Shown: positions 15,751 through 24,445 of the stretch, in pieces
Layout: the number at the start of each line of letters is the position of its first letter
How positions within the stretch are numbered: the stretch's first letter is position 1
Origin: Microcoleus asticus IPMA8
GTDB lineage: Bacteria; Cyanobacteriota; Cyanobacteriia; Cyanobacteriales; Microcoleaceae
Direction: 5' to 3'
Length of the DNA stretch: 64,000 nt
NCBI RefSeq assembly: GCF_013179805.1
Contig: NZ_SRRZ01000014.1
Location: 1-64,000 of the forward strand
Program-made: the position numbers and the translations under genes
Notes under the pieces: generated by a model
Seen by the model: only the letters and a program-made list of their open reading frames with translations
What the model was told of the DNA's origin: nothing
Databases searched by the model: none

Positions 15751-17946
15751 TTAAAAACCGACATAATTTTGCCGCCACCAAGCCCGAACAAACTTAATCT
15801 CCTCAAATGTATAACGTTCTTCCAAAAACTCATAAATTGCTCTCAGCTTCTCATCCCCCATAACTTCAATTGCGTACACTATCGCCTGCTGGCGTTCCGG
15901 TTCAACCAACAAATTTATATCAACTTCCCGTCCCATTTCCATCAATTCTATCAGATGCCCAGAAATAGTATTAGGACTCATACCCCGCGCATTGGCTATT
16001 CCTTGAACTGTCAAACCTTGTCGGTATAATTCCCAGGTTTGCATCTGAGAATAAGAAGCAACGTTAGAAAGATTGGGAAGATTAGCAACATCAGAAGATG
16101 CAGCACCAGTTGGCAATCCTTGTTCTTGGCAAAAACTGCGAATTGCCTCCAAGAAAACCTTGCCGTATTTATCTCGCTTGTTGCTACCAACGCCGTAAAC
16201 CTCCTCGAATTCAGTGAGATTTTGCGGGCGTTTTTCTGCCATGTCTCGCAAGCTTTTATCAGCAAAAACTACGTAAGGCGGCACAAATTGTTCGTCGGCA
16301 ATTTGCTTGCGTAGCGTCCGCAGTATGGTAAATAAACCTTCGGATTCTACTGCCAAAGAACGAACTTTCCCCTGTACTTCCCGCTGCGGTTCAATAGCGA
16401 TTTCAACTGTGCGCTGGCGTTTCATAATTTCCCAACTTTTTTCATTCAGTTTCAAAATGGGAAAGCCGTCTGTTTTTTCGTCTAAAAAACCTTGATTTAA
16501 CAGCGTCCTGCTCAATTTTTTCCATTCATCAGCACTTCTATCTTTGCCAATTCCGTATGTAGAAAGTTGGTGGTGCTGGTATTGCAATACTTTTTGACTT
16601 TTTGAGCCTCGCAGCACGTCAATAATATGATTCATGCCGAATTTTTCTTGGCATCTCGCGACGCAAGAAAGAAATTTCATTGCCTCAATCGTCCAATCTT
16701 CTACTGGTTTTTGGTCGCAACAGTTATCGCAATTGCCACAATTTCCGGGAAATGAATCGCCAAAATAACTTAACTGAACTGTGCGGCGGCAATCGCTGGA
16801 GTCTGCATAGTTAATTACTCGCCGTAACTGTTGGCGGGCAATTCGCTGTTCTTGCGGATCAGGTTTTTGCTCGATTATGTATTCGATGGTTTTGACATCG
16901 CCGTAGCCGAAAAATAAGCTGCAATGGGCGGGTTCGTTGTCTCGGCCTGCGCGGCCAGATTCTTGATAGTATCCTTCGAGATTCTTGGGCAAGTCGTAGT
17001 GAATTACAAACCGCACGTCTGGTTTGTTAATGCCCATACCAAAGGCAATTGTTGCTACCATTACTTGCACGTCGTCGCGAATGAAGCGGGTTTGATTGGT
17101 GGCGCGATCGACATCGTTCATGCCGGCGTGGTATGGTAAGGCTTGGACGCCGCTTTGTTGCAGTTTATAGGCAACTTCGTCAACTTTTTTGCGGCTGAGG
17201 CAATAGATAATTCCAGAACCGCCTTTTTTTTGGATGATTTGCAAAACTTCGGCAAAACTGTGTTTGGTTTTGGGGCGAACTTCGTAGTATAAATTGGGGC
17301 GGTTGAAGCTGGCGACGTGGATGTAGGGATTTCGCAGAGTTAGCTGCTGGATAATGTCTTGGCGGACGCGCTCGGTGGCGGTGGCGGTTAGCCCCATAAT
17401 GGGAATGTCGGGATATCGATCGCGCACTCGCTGCATTTGCCTGTATTCTGGTCGAAAGTCGTGTCCCCATTCCGAAACGCAGTGGGCTTCGTCGATCGCA
17501 AATGCCGAAATTCCTAACTTATTTGCTACTATATCTAAAAACGGTAAAAATCTCTCGCCGAGCAAGCGTTCTGGTGCAACGTAGAGCAATTTAATCTTAC
17601 CTTCGAGAATCGCTGTTTCGCGCGATCGGGTTTCCTGACTGCTCAAAGTGCTGTTGAGAAAAGTCGCCCCAATTCCATTATCCTGCAAAGCTTCCACCTG
17701 GTCTTGCATCAGAGCAATTAACGGCGAAACAACCACGGTCAATCCCGGTTTCAACAGTGCCGGTAATTGAAAACACAAAGACTTGCCACCGCCAGTCGGC
17801 ATGACAATCATCATATCCCGTTTTTGTAAAGCAGCTTCGACAATTTCCTGCTGCCCCGGGCGGAAAGAGTCATAGCCAAAAAAATGTTTTAGAGCTTGTT
17901 CGAGGGACAGCGGCACAGAAGATATTGGCGGATTCGACCCTAACAT
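15751..17946 (-). CDS. recQ: ATP-dependent DNA helicase RecQ
   Basis: A 731-residue 3'-5' DNA helicase for recombination and fork repair. The helicase core has Walker A MPTGGGKSLCFQLP and motif II IDEAHCVSEWGHDFRPEY, then the second RecA domain with IAFGMGINKPDVRFVIH and YYQESGRAGRD. A RecQ zinc-binding region (CRRTVQLSYFG and CGNCDNC) and winged helix follow. An HRDC domain lies at about 515-590. A C-terminal helix-turn-helix (GIANARGMSPNTISGHL) is found in longer bacterial RecQ forms. Length is normal and all motifs are intact. Confidence 0.95.
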   Translation of the reverse strand: MLGSNPPISSVPLSLEQALKHFFGYDSFRPGQQEIVEAALQKRDMMIVMPTGGGKSLCFQLPALLKPGLTVVVSPLIALMQDQVEALQDNGIGATFLNSTLSSQETRSRETAILEGKIKLLYVAPERLLGERFLPFLDIVANKLGISAFAIDEAHCVSEWGHDFRPEYRQMQRVRDRYPDIPIMGLTATATERVRQDIIQQLTLRNPYIHVASFNRPNLYYEVRPKTKHSFAEVLQIIQKKGGSGIIYCLSRKKVDEVAYKLQQSGVQALPYHAGMNDVDRATNQTRFIRDDVQVMVATIAFGMGINKPDVRFVIHYDLPKNLEGYYQESGRAGRDNEPAHCSLFFGYGDVKTIEYIIEQKPDPQEQRIARQQLRRVINYADSSDCRRTVQLSYFGDSFPGNCGNCDNCCDQKPVEDWTIEAMKFLSCVARCQEKFGMNHIIDVLRGSKSQKVLQYQHHQLSTYGIGKDRSADEWKKLSRTLLNQGFLDEKTDGFPILKLNEKSWEIMKRQRTVEIAIEPQREVQGKVRSLAVESEGLFTILRTLRKQIADEQFVPPYVVFADKSLRDMAEKRPQNLTEFEEVYGVGSNKRDKYGKVFLEAIRSFCQEQGLPTGAASSDVANLPNLSNVASYSQMQTWELYRQGLTVQGIANARGMSPNTISGHLIELMEMGREVDINLLVEPERQQAIVYAIEVMGDEKLRAIYEFLEERYTFEEIKFVRAWWRQNYVGF

Positions 17947-18043
17947 TTGCAGTAGTTGGTTGTTGGCTTCAACACTATTCTATGCTTTTTGAGCACCAAT
18001 ACAGTTACAATAATTGAGAATCTCATTTTAAGCAGAGAAACTG

Positions 18044-18328
18044 ATGCCGAAAGCAATTTGGAATGGTGCCGTCCTGGCCGAAAGCGACAAATGCGAAGTC
18101 GTAGAAAACAACTATTACTTCCCCCCGGATGCCATCAAACGCGAGTTTTTCAAGGACAGCAGCACTCACACTACTTGCGGTTGGAAAGGTGTTGCTAGTT
18201 ACTACAGTGTCGAAGTCGGCGGACAAGTTAATAAAGATGCTGCTTGGTACTATCCTACTCCGAAAGATGCTGCTAAAAATATTGCAGGATATATTGCTTT
18301 TTGGAAAGGAGTTAAGGTAGAGGCTTAA
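18044..18328 (+). CDS. DUF427 domain protein
   Basis: A 94-residue protein that is one DUF427 domain: an N-terminal AIWNGAVLAESDKCEVVENNYYFP, a central HTTCGWKGVASYYSVEV with the conserved Cys-x-x-Lys and Tyr-Tyr, and a C-terminal AAWYYPTPKDAAKNIAGYIAFW. Small stand-alone DUF427 proteins are common in cyanobacteria; their biochemical role is not settled. It is divergent from recQ, and a two-way terminator separates it from the next gene. Confidence 0.9.
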   Translation: MPKAIWNGAVLAESDKCEVVENNYYFPPDAIKREFFKDSSTHTTCGWKGVASYYSVEVGGQVNKDAAWYYPTPKDAAKNIAGYIAFWKGVKVEA

Positions 18329-18349
18329 AGCAGTTTTGAGTTAAAAAAT

Positions 18350-18390
18350 AGGGGCGGCTTTTGTGCGACTTTGGCGCTTAAGCCGCCCCT
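18350..18390. terminator. Bidirectional terminator between convergent genes
   Basis: AGGGGCGGCTT (18350-18360) pairs perfectly with AAGCCGCCCCT (18380-18390). Runs of A upstream and T downstream serve both strands, between the DUF427 gene (+) and the Sua5/YrdC gene (-). Confidence 0.85.
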
Positions 18391-18397
18391 TTAAATT

Positions 18398-19063
18398 TTA
18401 GTCTTTTTCCCAAACGGCGACAGCTTCCCATCCCAAACCGCGACGAACAACAATCGGTTCGCTTTTTGTTAAATCAAGAATGGTAGAAACTTGATATCCC
18501 GGATCGGAACCGTCATCGACAATGACATCTACTAACTTTGACAAACAGTCAAAAAGTTCAGCTTTGCCAAAGCTTTCTGCTTTTGCTGCAGACACCGGTG
18601 CTGCACCTTCATCGTCAGTGGTAATGTGAGCGGAAGTTGAAATAATCGGATTTCCCAAGGCTTCCAACAGTGTAAAACAAAGCCGGTGGTCGGGAACGCG
18701 AATTCCCGTGGTTTTGCGTTTTGGGTTCATTACCAGCCGCGGCACTAACTTGGTAGCTGGCAGCAGAAATGTGTAAGATCCGGGAATTAATCGCTTGATA
18801 ATTCTGTATGCTTCATCGCTGACGGCAGCATAGTCGGTAATATTTGACAGAGAGGAACACAAGAACGTTAAAGGCTTATCATTAGATAGTTGCTTGATCT
18901 GCCTGACTCGTTCTACAGCAGACTTGGAGTTGAGATCGCAGCCGATCGCGTAAACTGTATCTGTCGGATAAAGCATCACTGCCCCATCTTTCAGAGCTTT
19001 TGTAATCTTCTCGATCCGGTCTTTTTGGGGTGCAACTGGATGCACTTCGTAAATAGTTGCCAT
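18398..19063 (-). CDS. Sua5/YciO/YrdC-family protein (L-threonylcarbamoyladenylate synthase-like)
   Basis: A 221-residue YrdC-fold protein. The family makes threonylcarbamoyl-AMP from Thr, bicarbonate and ATP for the t6A modification of ANN-decoding tRNAs. Visible motifs are LKDGAVMLYPTDTVYAIGCD, RIKQLSNDKPLTFLCSSL, PGSYTFLLPATKLVPR, TTGIRVPDH and NPIISTSAHITTDDEG. It lacks the Sua5 C-terminal domain and belongs to the YciO-like branch by length, so the exact role is less certain than the fold. Confidence 0.85.
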   Translation of the reverse strand: MATIYEVHPVAPQKDRIEKITKALKDGAVMLYPTDTVYAIGCDLNSKSAVERVRQIKQLSNDKPLTFLCSSLSNITDYAAVSDEAYRIIKRLIPGSYTFLLPATKLVPRLVMNPKRKTTGIRVPDHRLCFTLLEALGNPIISTSAHITTDDEGAAPVSAAKAESFGKAELFDCLSKLVDVIVDDGSDPGYQVSTILDLTKSEPIVVRRGLGWEAVAVWEKD

Positions 19064-19138
19064 GTTAAGCTATTGCAGGCTAAGTGGGCGATCGAAATAT
19101 CGAGTGAAACAATCAATGCTAAAAATTAATTGTTAACA

Positions 19139-20518
19139 ATGAATAAAATAGCTTATTTTGACTGTCCAACCGGCATTGCTGGCGATATGTGCATTGGAGC
19201 TCTCGTCCACGCCGGAGTTCCTTTAGACTACCTAATCGAAAAACTCAATTTGCTCGGCATTTCGACAGAGTACCAGTTGTGGACGGAATTAGTCCACCGG
19301 AATACTCAACAAGCAACTAAATTTTATGTCGATTTAGCTGCAGATTTGTGGTTAAAACCAAAAAATTCCGCTACCGAACTCGATCCCTCGGAAACGGAAT
19401 CCCCGACTTTTGACGCCCGCCACCACCATCATCACGGGGAAGAACATTCTCACAGTCACGGCGAAGTAGATGCGGAAATTAGCCACACTCATCACCGCCA
19501 TTTGCCCGAAATCAAGCAGATTATCGTCTCTGCAAAATTGCCTCCGCGCGTGGAAGCCTGGAGTTTGGCCGTATTTGGAAAATTAGCAGATGCAGAAGGT
19601 GCCGTACACGGTATCCCCGCAAGCGAGGTTCACTTTCACGAGGTGGGGGCGACGGATGCAATTATTGATATTGTCGGTACTTGTTTGGGTTTGGATTGGT
19701 TGAATATTGACGAATTTTACTTTTCGGCGATGCCGACTGGTGGGGGTACGGTGAAGGCGGCCCACGGTAAGTTAGCGGTGCCGACGCCGGCGGTGATGCG
19801 GTTGTGGGAAACGCACCGAGTGCCGGTTTACAGCAACGGGATCGATCGCGAATTGTGCACGCCTACGGGAACTGCGATCGCCTGTACTCTCGCCTCCAGT
19901 TTCGGTCCGCCACCGCCGATGCAAATTCAGGCGATCGGTTTGGGTGCAGGCTCTCGAATGCTGGCAATTCCTAATATTTTGCGCCTCTGGATTGGGGAGA
20001 AGGAAGAAGGAAGAAGGAAGAAGGAAGAGGGAATAGGGGAGAAGGAAGTATTTAACCAATTCCCAATGGCCAATTCCATAGAAACTATTACGGTACTGGA
20101 AACGCAAATTGATGATTTGAGTCCGCAGGCAATCGGCTATGTTTTTGATGCTTTGTTTGCCGCCGGAGCTCTGGATGTTTTTACGGCCCCAATAGTGATG
20201 AAAAAGTCGCGGCTGGGGGTTTTGTTAACTACGATTTGTCATCCAGAATTTCAGGATGCTTGTGAAGCAGTTATCTTTCGCGAAACTACTACTTTGGGAA
20301 TTAGGCGATCGACTCAACAGAGAACTATTTTGCACCGGGAAATCCAGACTGTTCAAACAGAATACGGCGAAGTGCAAATAAAAGTTGCGAAGTCTGGACA
20401 AACGATTGTTAACGTGCAGCCGGAATACGAAGATTGCGCGGAAATTGCCAGACTTAAAAATATTAGCTGGCGGGAAGTTCACCGCTTGGCGCTGCAAAGT
20501 TGGTACGATCGCACTTAA
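19139..20518 (+). CDS. larC: LarC, nickel-pincer cofactor biosynthesis protein
   Basis: A 459-residue protein. LarC inserts Ni into the pincer cofactor of lactate racemase and related enzymes, using CTP. The N-terminus IAYFDCPTGIAGDMCIGALV matches the family start. A His-rich loop (HHHHHGEEHSHSHGE) at about residues 95-110 probably binds or stores metal. ASEVHFHEVGATDAIIDIVG and TPTGTAIACTL are conserved core motifs. An odd segment at about 286-304, EKEEGRRKKEEG, is encoded by an in-frame (GAAGGAA)n repeat. ATG 19139 gives the conserved start; an upstream TTG would add three residues. No larA or larB is visible nearby. Confidence 0.9.
   Translation: MNKIAYFDCPTGIAGDMCIGALVHAGVPLDYLIEKLNLLGISTEYQLWTELVHRNTQQATKFYVDLAADLWLKPKNSATELDPSETESPTFDARHHHHHGEEHSHSHGEVDAEISHTHHRHLPEIKQIIVSAKLPPRVEAWSLAVFGKLADAEGAVHGIPASEVHFHEVGATDAIIDIVGTCLGLDWLNIDEFYFSAMPTGGGTVKAAHGKLAVPTPAVMRLWETHRVPVYSNGIDRELCTPTGTAIACTLASSFGPPPPMQIQAIGLGAGSRMLAIPNILRLWIGEKEEGRRKKEEGIGEKEVFNQFPMANSIETITVLETQIDDLSPQAIGYVFDALFAAGALDVFTAPIVMKKSRLGVLLTTICHPEFQDACEAVIFRETTTLGIRRSTQQRTILHREIQTVQTEYGEVQIKVAKSGQTIVNVQPEYEDCAEIARLKNISWREVHRLALQSWYDRT
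19997..20049 (+). repeat. (GAAGGAA)n heptanucleotide repeat inside larC
   Basis: About six imperfect copies of GAAGGAA lie within the larC coding sequence. Because 7 nt times 3 equals 21, the run encodes a 7-residue periodic EEGRRKK pattern without shifting frame overall. It falls in a linker between conserved LarC blocks (LRLWIG and ETITVLETQIDDL). The same repeat occurs at 44622-44755 and 50431-50463. Confidence 0.8.
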
Positions 20519-20520
20519 TC

Positions 20521-20628
20521 AGGACTTACGCACTCCGACAAAGAAACCGGGTTTTTTACCGAATCTGCGGGCCACAACGCAGTATTTTCGTAAAAAACCC
20601 GGTTTCTGACCACCCCTGCGTAAATCCT
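20521..20628. mobile_element. 108-bp MITE-like element truncating the NB-ARC gene
   Basis: Terminal inverted repeats AGGACTTACGCA (20521-20532) and TGCGTAAATCCT (20617-20628) match at 11 of 12 positions. Subterminal AAACCGGGTTTTTT and AAAAAACCCGGTTTCT form a second inverted pair. It shares a 28-bp identical stretch with the element at 31658. Non-coding, so it would need an outside transposase. Its right end creates the TAG stop of the NB-ARC remnant. Confidence 0.65.
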
Positions 20629-22225
20629 AAGAGCAATCAAAGCCTCTGATATCGGTTTTGAGATGACTGGATAAATTCAGCAGATTAACCGCAGCATAAT
20701 GTGTCTGGTTTGCTGTTCGATCGCGCAACCAAGCTAAAATATTGCCGAGGTGCTGTTTGAGTTGAATTGCAGTTTCAAAATGGGTTAATAGACGTTCAAT
20801 TAAAGGATACAAAATCAGTTGAATTTATGAGTCGCCGATCTAGTCTTGGGTTTGGGATTCAATTAAAACATGAGTTTTCAATAAGTTAAGTTTGTTTGCG
20901 ATCATTTCTTACTCAGCAGTTAGGAGCAAGCGTTCTCTGACATACTCGACGATCGCAGGCTGTAGCGTTAAACTTGTCGATGCGGTATCATTGAGCGATC
21001 GCCGATCTTCAATGAGCGATCGTTCAGCCAGCCCCTCCAATGCTTCCATCAGTTGCCGTCCCGAAACTTTGGGCAAAATTTCCGCTTTTAACTTCGCAGG
21101 CGTCGCTCCTTCTTGATTAATGGCGATCCAGTACATAATTTTTTGTTGCAGGGGTGACAAGCGATCGAACTGGCGATCGAGCAAATCCCACAAGTCGCTA
21201 AAAACAGTATTTCCGTGCACTAAAAATGCGTGAATGTCACCGCCAAAAAGTGTTTTAATAGTCGTTGCAGCAAGTTTGAGGGCGAGGGGATTACCGCCAA
21301 AGTAGTTGACAATATCTTGACACTGCAATAGCGTTGCCTTTAATCCTTTGGCCGCGAGGATTTGCTGGCATACTGGCGGTGAAACTCCGAAGAGTTTGAG
21401 CGATCGCACGGGTAAATTTTCGCCCGATCGCACAGCAAACCCCCCCGGTTTTTCTCGTCCGGTTAAAATCAGACAACTTTGGTGAGGTTCGTCCGCAACG
21501 CGCGCCAATAACTGTCGGTAATCTTCATACCCTTGTTGATATTGTCCGCTGCGATTTCCCCCTTGCAAAATCGACTCCAGATTGTCAAAAACTAACAAAC
21601 AGCGTTTTTGCCGCAACTGTTCCATGAGAGCAGGAATAGAGTTATTTCTTGTCGCTTCTGAACCAGTTAAAATCGGTAAAATATTGCTGAGGATAACATC
21701 TAATTGCGGTGCTTGCTGCAAACTCCGCCAGATTGCGAATTCAAACTGAGATTGAAGTTGCTGAGCGAGTTTGACAGACAGAGAAGTTTTGCCGATACCG
21801 CCAAGTCCAAAAATACCGATCAGACGAGTAGAATTTCCCCTAATCCAAGTTTCTAATGTTTCCAGTTCCTGTTGCCGGTTGTAAAATTGAGAAACATCGA
21901 TCGCTTCTCCCCAATCTTGGATGCAGTTATCTGCTTCGCTAGCGTGCAAGATGCCCGCACTGCAATGCTGGTAGCGGCGCAAGACTGCTTGCAGATTTTG
22001 CTTTGAGATTTTTTCGCCGATGATTTGAGAGAGATTGCGCCACAAATGCGAACCGACTTTTTTGATATAGTCATGTTCGTAAAGTAAGCGATCGGCTATC
22101 TCTTGATAAGAGTGTCCCTCCCAGGTTTCCAGAAAGACGAGGGATTGAATGTCATTGAGTTTTTGCTTTTTGTTTGCGGATTGTAACAGACTATCAACTA
22201 GGGCGATCGCCTCTTGTCCTTTCAT
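20627..22225 (-). pseudogene. Degraded NB-ARC ATPase gene (probably once a WD-repeat or TPR protein)
   Basis: The upstream part, 20909-22225, is an open frame of 438 residues with an N-terminal helical domain, then an NB-ARC P-loop at about residues 135-155 (GIFGLGGIGKTSLSVKL), LVFDNLES, LILTGREK and GGNPLALKLAA. After its TAA (20909-20911) the same frame continues with recognisable family sequence (LNLLKTHVLIESQTQD, then IQLILYPLIERLLTHFETAIQLKQHLG), broken by TAG at 20840-20842 and TAA at 20825-20827. It ends at TAG 20627-20629 inside the MITE-like element, where family members normally continue into repeats. The truncated N-terminal part could still be made, but effector and sensor parts are gone. 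Confidence 0.8.
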
Positions 22226-22495
22226 AGCTTGCCAATTTGACCTATTCAGTAAATTTACTGATGTTTCATGAGTGCGAGTTGCTGTTCAGGAAAGAAAACA
22301 AATTGACTGAATTAACCGCAAGGTAATCCCTTTTATAGTTGGCGGTTTAAACCGATACTAAACAAGCTTTTGTTCGCCTTCCGAGAGTGAGAAATAAGGG
22401 GGATATTTAACCCGGATTTGGGATGAGGTTAATTGCACAATCTCAGAGATAAAATCTCAAATCGACTGAGGAATTTACGTAAGTTTACAAAACGA

Positions 22496-22681
22496 TGTCA
22501 CTTTTTCTCACCGGCAGGGCGATCGGGTTGGTTTATTCTTTGAGTTAATGCAGAGCAAAAGCTATTCAGGCTATTCAAAACTAAAGCTTGTCACTTTTTC
22601 TCACCGGCAGGGCGATCGGGGTGGTTTATTCTTTGAGTTAAGGCAGAGAACAAGTTGTTCGGACTGTTCAGAGTTAAACCG
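22496..22681. repeat. Two tandem copies of a 93-bp repeat upstream of the RiPP-like island
   Basis: Copies at 22496-22588 and 22589-22681 each start with a 32-bp core, TGTCACTTTTTCTCACCGGC onward to GGGCGATCGGG, that is identical. This is followed by a similar GGTTTATTCTTTGAGTTAA region. A third copy of the core only is at 23345-23376. The cores lie upstream of the genes at 22782 and 23550. The rest of 22226-22781 holds no gene. Confidence 0.8.
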
Positions 22682-22781
22682 CAGATGTGCGGGATAAGCC
22701 GACTAGGAAGAGTGTTGTACCGCATCTGCGACACAATTATAAGTTAGACCGACAACTTACAACAAAGGAGAAGTAGCTGTA

Positions 22782-23201
22782 ATGTCTGAAGGATTAAATC
22801 TTGGTCCCGACGGAATTGTTCCCAAGCAAGAGTGGATCTACCGTTTCAAAGTTCCTCCTTCTAAACGCGTTCTAATCCGATTTAGCTTTGCTGCATGGTA
22901 TGAGAATCAGATTTGGATCGGTTCAGTGGAGACTGGTAGTATTCTTGTCAAGAGAGGTAACTACTATGATGGAGCGGATTGGGTTTCAGAAAATAATTCA
23001 TCTAGTCAATATCTTGAGCTAGGCATCGTCGCATATCGCAAGGACTCACCCCCTGATGGAACTAAACCATTTCATCAAAATCCAATGAAGGTTCGTAGTA
23101 TAAGCCCTGACCATCGTAGTATCGTAGTTGGTTTTCAAGACTCCCAGTTTGATACACCAATCTTTGGAAATGCAATTGCTGCTGTGAATATACTGGATTA
23201 G
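22782..23201 (+). CDS. Protein of unknown function at the head of the RiPP-like island
   Basis: A 139-residue soluble protein, rich in aromatic residues and beta-strand-like segments (WIYRFKVPPSKRVLIRFSFAAWYENQIWIGSVE). No signal peptide, no membrane segment, no Cys. AAAGGAG lies at good distance from the ATG. It follows the tandem 93-bp repeats and precedes the protease gene by about 350 bp on the same strand. I do not recognise a family. Confidence 0.65.
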   Translation: MSEGLNLGPDGIVPKQEWIYRFKVPPSKRVLIRFSFAAWYENQIWIGSVETGSILVKRGNYYDGADWVSENNSSSQYLELGIVAYRKDSPPDGTKPFHQNPMKVRSISPDHRSIVVGFQDSQFDTPIFGNAIAAVNILD

Positions 23202-23256
23202 CCACACATTAGTAATGTGAGCAGTTGCAAAACAATACTGCTAGCTATTAGGATGA

Positions 23257-23307
23257 CGATCGCACCTCATCACCCATTCATCTCCTCACCAAATAACGAG
23301 AAATGAA
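23257..23307. repeat. Left copy of a 51-bp direct repeat flanking the protease/peptide block
   Basis: This 51-bp sequence (beginning CGATCGCACCTCATCAC) matches 26263-26313 at 47 of 51 positions in the same orientation. The two copies bracket the protease, PatG-like, peptide and 25876 genes. Confidence 0.75.
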
Positions 23308-23344
23308 GGTTGCAAGTGTGTTCTTACAAAGCTTTACAAAAGCC

Positions 23345-23376
23345 TGTCACTTTTTCTCACCGGCAGGGCGATCGGG
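23345..23376. repeat. Third copy of the 32-bp core repeat
   Basis: Identical to the core at 22496-22527 and 22589-22620 (TGTCACTTTTTCTCACCGGC and on). It lies about 165 bp upstream of the first start codon of the protease region. The region 23202-23509 otherwise holds only this and the 51-bp repeat. Confidence 0.8.
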
Positions 23377-23509
23377 GGTGCGTTATTAATTAGGGATTCA
23401 AGCAAAAACATCTGGTTACACAATCACCTAATGAATATGTTTTTCATACTTCATCATCTAAAATAATTAAAAACATTTTTTTATTAGCAAATAGCAAAGG
23501 AGAAGACAA

Positions 23510-23566
23510 ATGCCACAAGATCGCGCTCAAACTTTGCCAAATAGTACAGATGCACCATATGACTAA
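23510..23566 (+). CDS. 18-codon open frame overlapping the protease start
   Basis: AAAGGAG stands seven bases upstream of ATG 23510, by far the best ribosome binding site here. The frame encodes MPQDRAQTLPNSTDAPYD and stops at 23566. It overlaps the protease start codons (23550 and 23559) in another frame. It may couple translation to the protease, or it may be the real N-terminus of the protease separated by a one-base indel. Confidence 0.4.
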   Translation: MPQDRAQTLPNSTDAPYD

Positions 23567-24431
23567 ACATTTAGATTTAGTCAAACTTATCGCTTTGATG
23601 GAACTTACCAGTGGTAATGCAGAAATTATAGTCGGGTTAATAGATGGTCCAGTAGCTGTAGAACATCGTGAACTTGCAGGTGAAAATATCCGCTCTCTTC
23701 CTGGAATAAAGAGTGGAAACTGTACTCAAAAAAGCAGCATCGCCTGCAAGCATGGAACCTTTGTAGCAGGGATTTTGTTTGGAAAGAGGGATTCTTCAGC
23801 CCCTGCCATCTGTCCCAAATGTACTCTGTTGTTACGTCCGATTTTTGCAGAGATAGCATCCGGAACCGAACAGATACCAAGCGCAACTCCTCAAGAACTG
23901 GCAACAGCAATAGTCGAGATAGTTGATGCTGGTGTTCATGTATTGAATATGAGCCTTGCACTAGCGCAACCGTCATTTAACGGTCAGCATGAATTAAAAC
24001 AGGCTTTAGATTATGCAACAAGGCGTGGCGTTATTATTGTTGCGGCAGCGGGGAATCAAGGAACGATTGGAACCTCTGCTATTACTCGACATCCGTGGGT
24101 GATTCCGGTTGTGGCATCTGATCTTCAAGGTAGACCTCTTGGTCTGTCCAACTTGGGAAGTTCTATCGGCAGGCGAGGTATCAGCGCTCCTGGTGACGAC
24201 ATTACTAGCCTGACCGCTGACGGCGAACCACTGGCGCTAAGCGGAACGAGTGTGGCCGTCCCGTTTGTGACAGGCGCGATCGCCCTGTTGTGGTCGAAAT
24301 TTCCAAATGCAACTGCCGCCGAAATAAAACTAGCTATCACCGAAGCTCATAGGCAGCAACACACGACAATTGTTCCACCTTTGTTAGATGCGTGGGCAAT
24401 GTATCAAGTTATGAAAAAGTTTCATTCTTAA
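23550..24431 (+). CDS. Subtilisin-like serine protease (S8), PatA/PatG protease-like
   Basis: A 293-residue subtilase. The triad is Asp32 (VGLIDGPV), His68 (KHGTFVAGILFG) and Ser234 (LSGTSVAVPFVTG), with oxyanion Asn169 (AAAGNQG). There is no signal peptide or propeptide, so it should be cytoplasmic, like the cyanobactin proteases PatA and PatG that trim precursor peptides. The next gene, 14 bp downstream, encodes the C-terminal domain normally fused to the PatG protease. Start is uncertain: ATG 23550 or 23559, or a start at 23510 if a one-base frameshift is present. A small Cys-rich peptide encoded at 25511 is the obvious candidate substrate. Confidence 0.85.
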   Translation: MHHMTKHLDLVKLIALMELTSGNAEIIVGLIDGPVAVEHRELAGENIRSLPGIKSGNCTQKSSIACKHGTFVAGILFGKRDSSAPAICPKCTLLLRPIFAEIASGTEQIPSATPQELATAIVEIVDAGVHVLNMSLALAQPSFNGQHELKQALDYATRRGVIIVAAAGNQGTIGTSAITRHPWVIPVVASDLQGRPLGLSNLGSSIGRRGISAPGDDITSLTADGEPLALSGTSVAVPFVTGAIALLWSKFPNATAAEIKLAITEAHRQQHTTIVPPLLDAWAMYQVMKKFHS

Positions 24432-24445
24432 AACAGGAAAATTAA

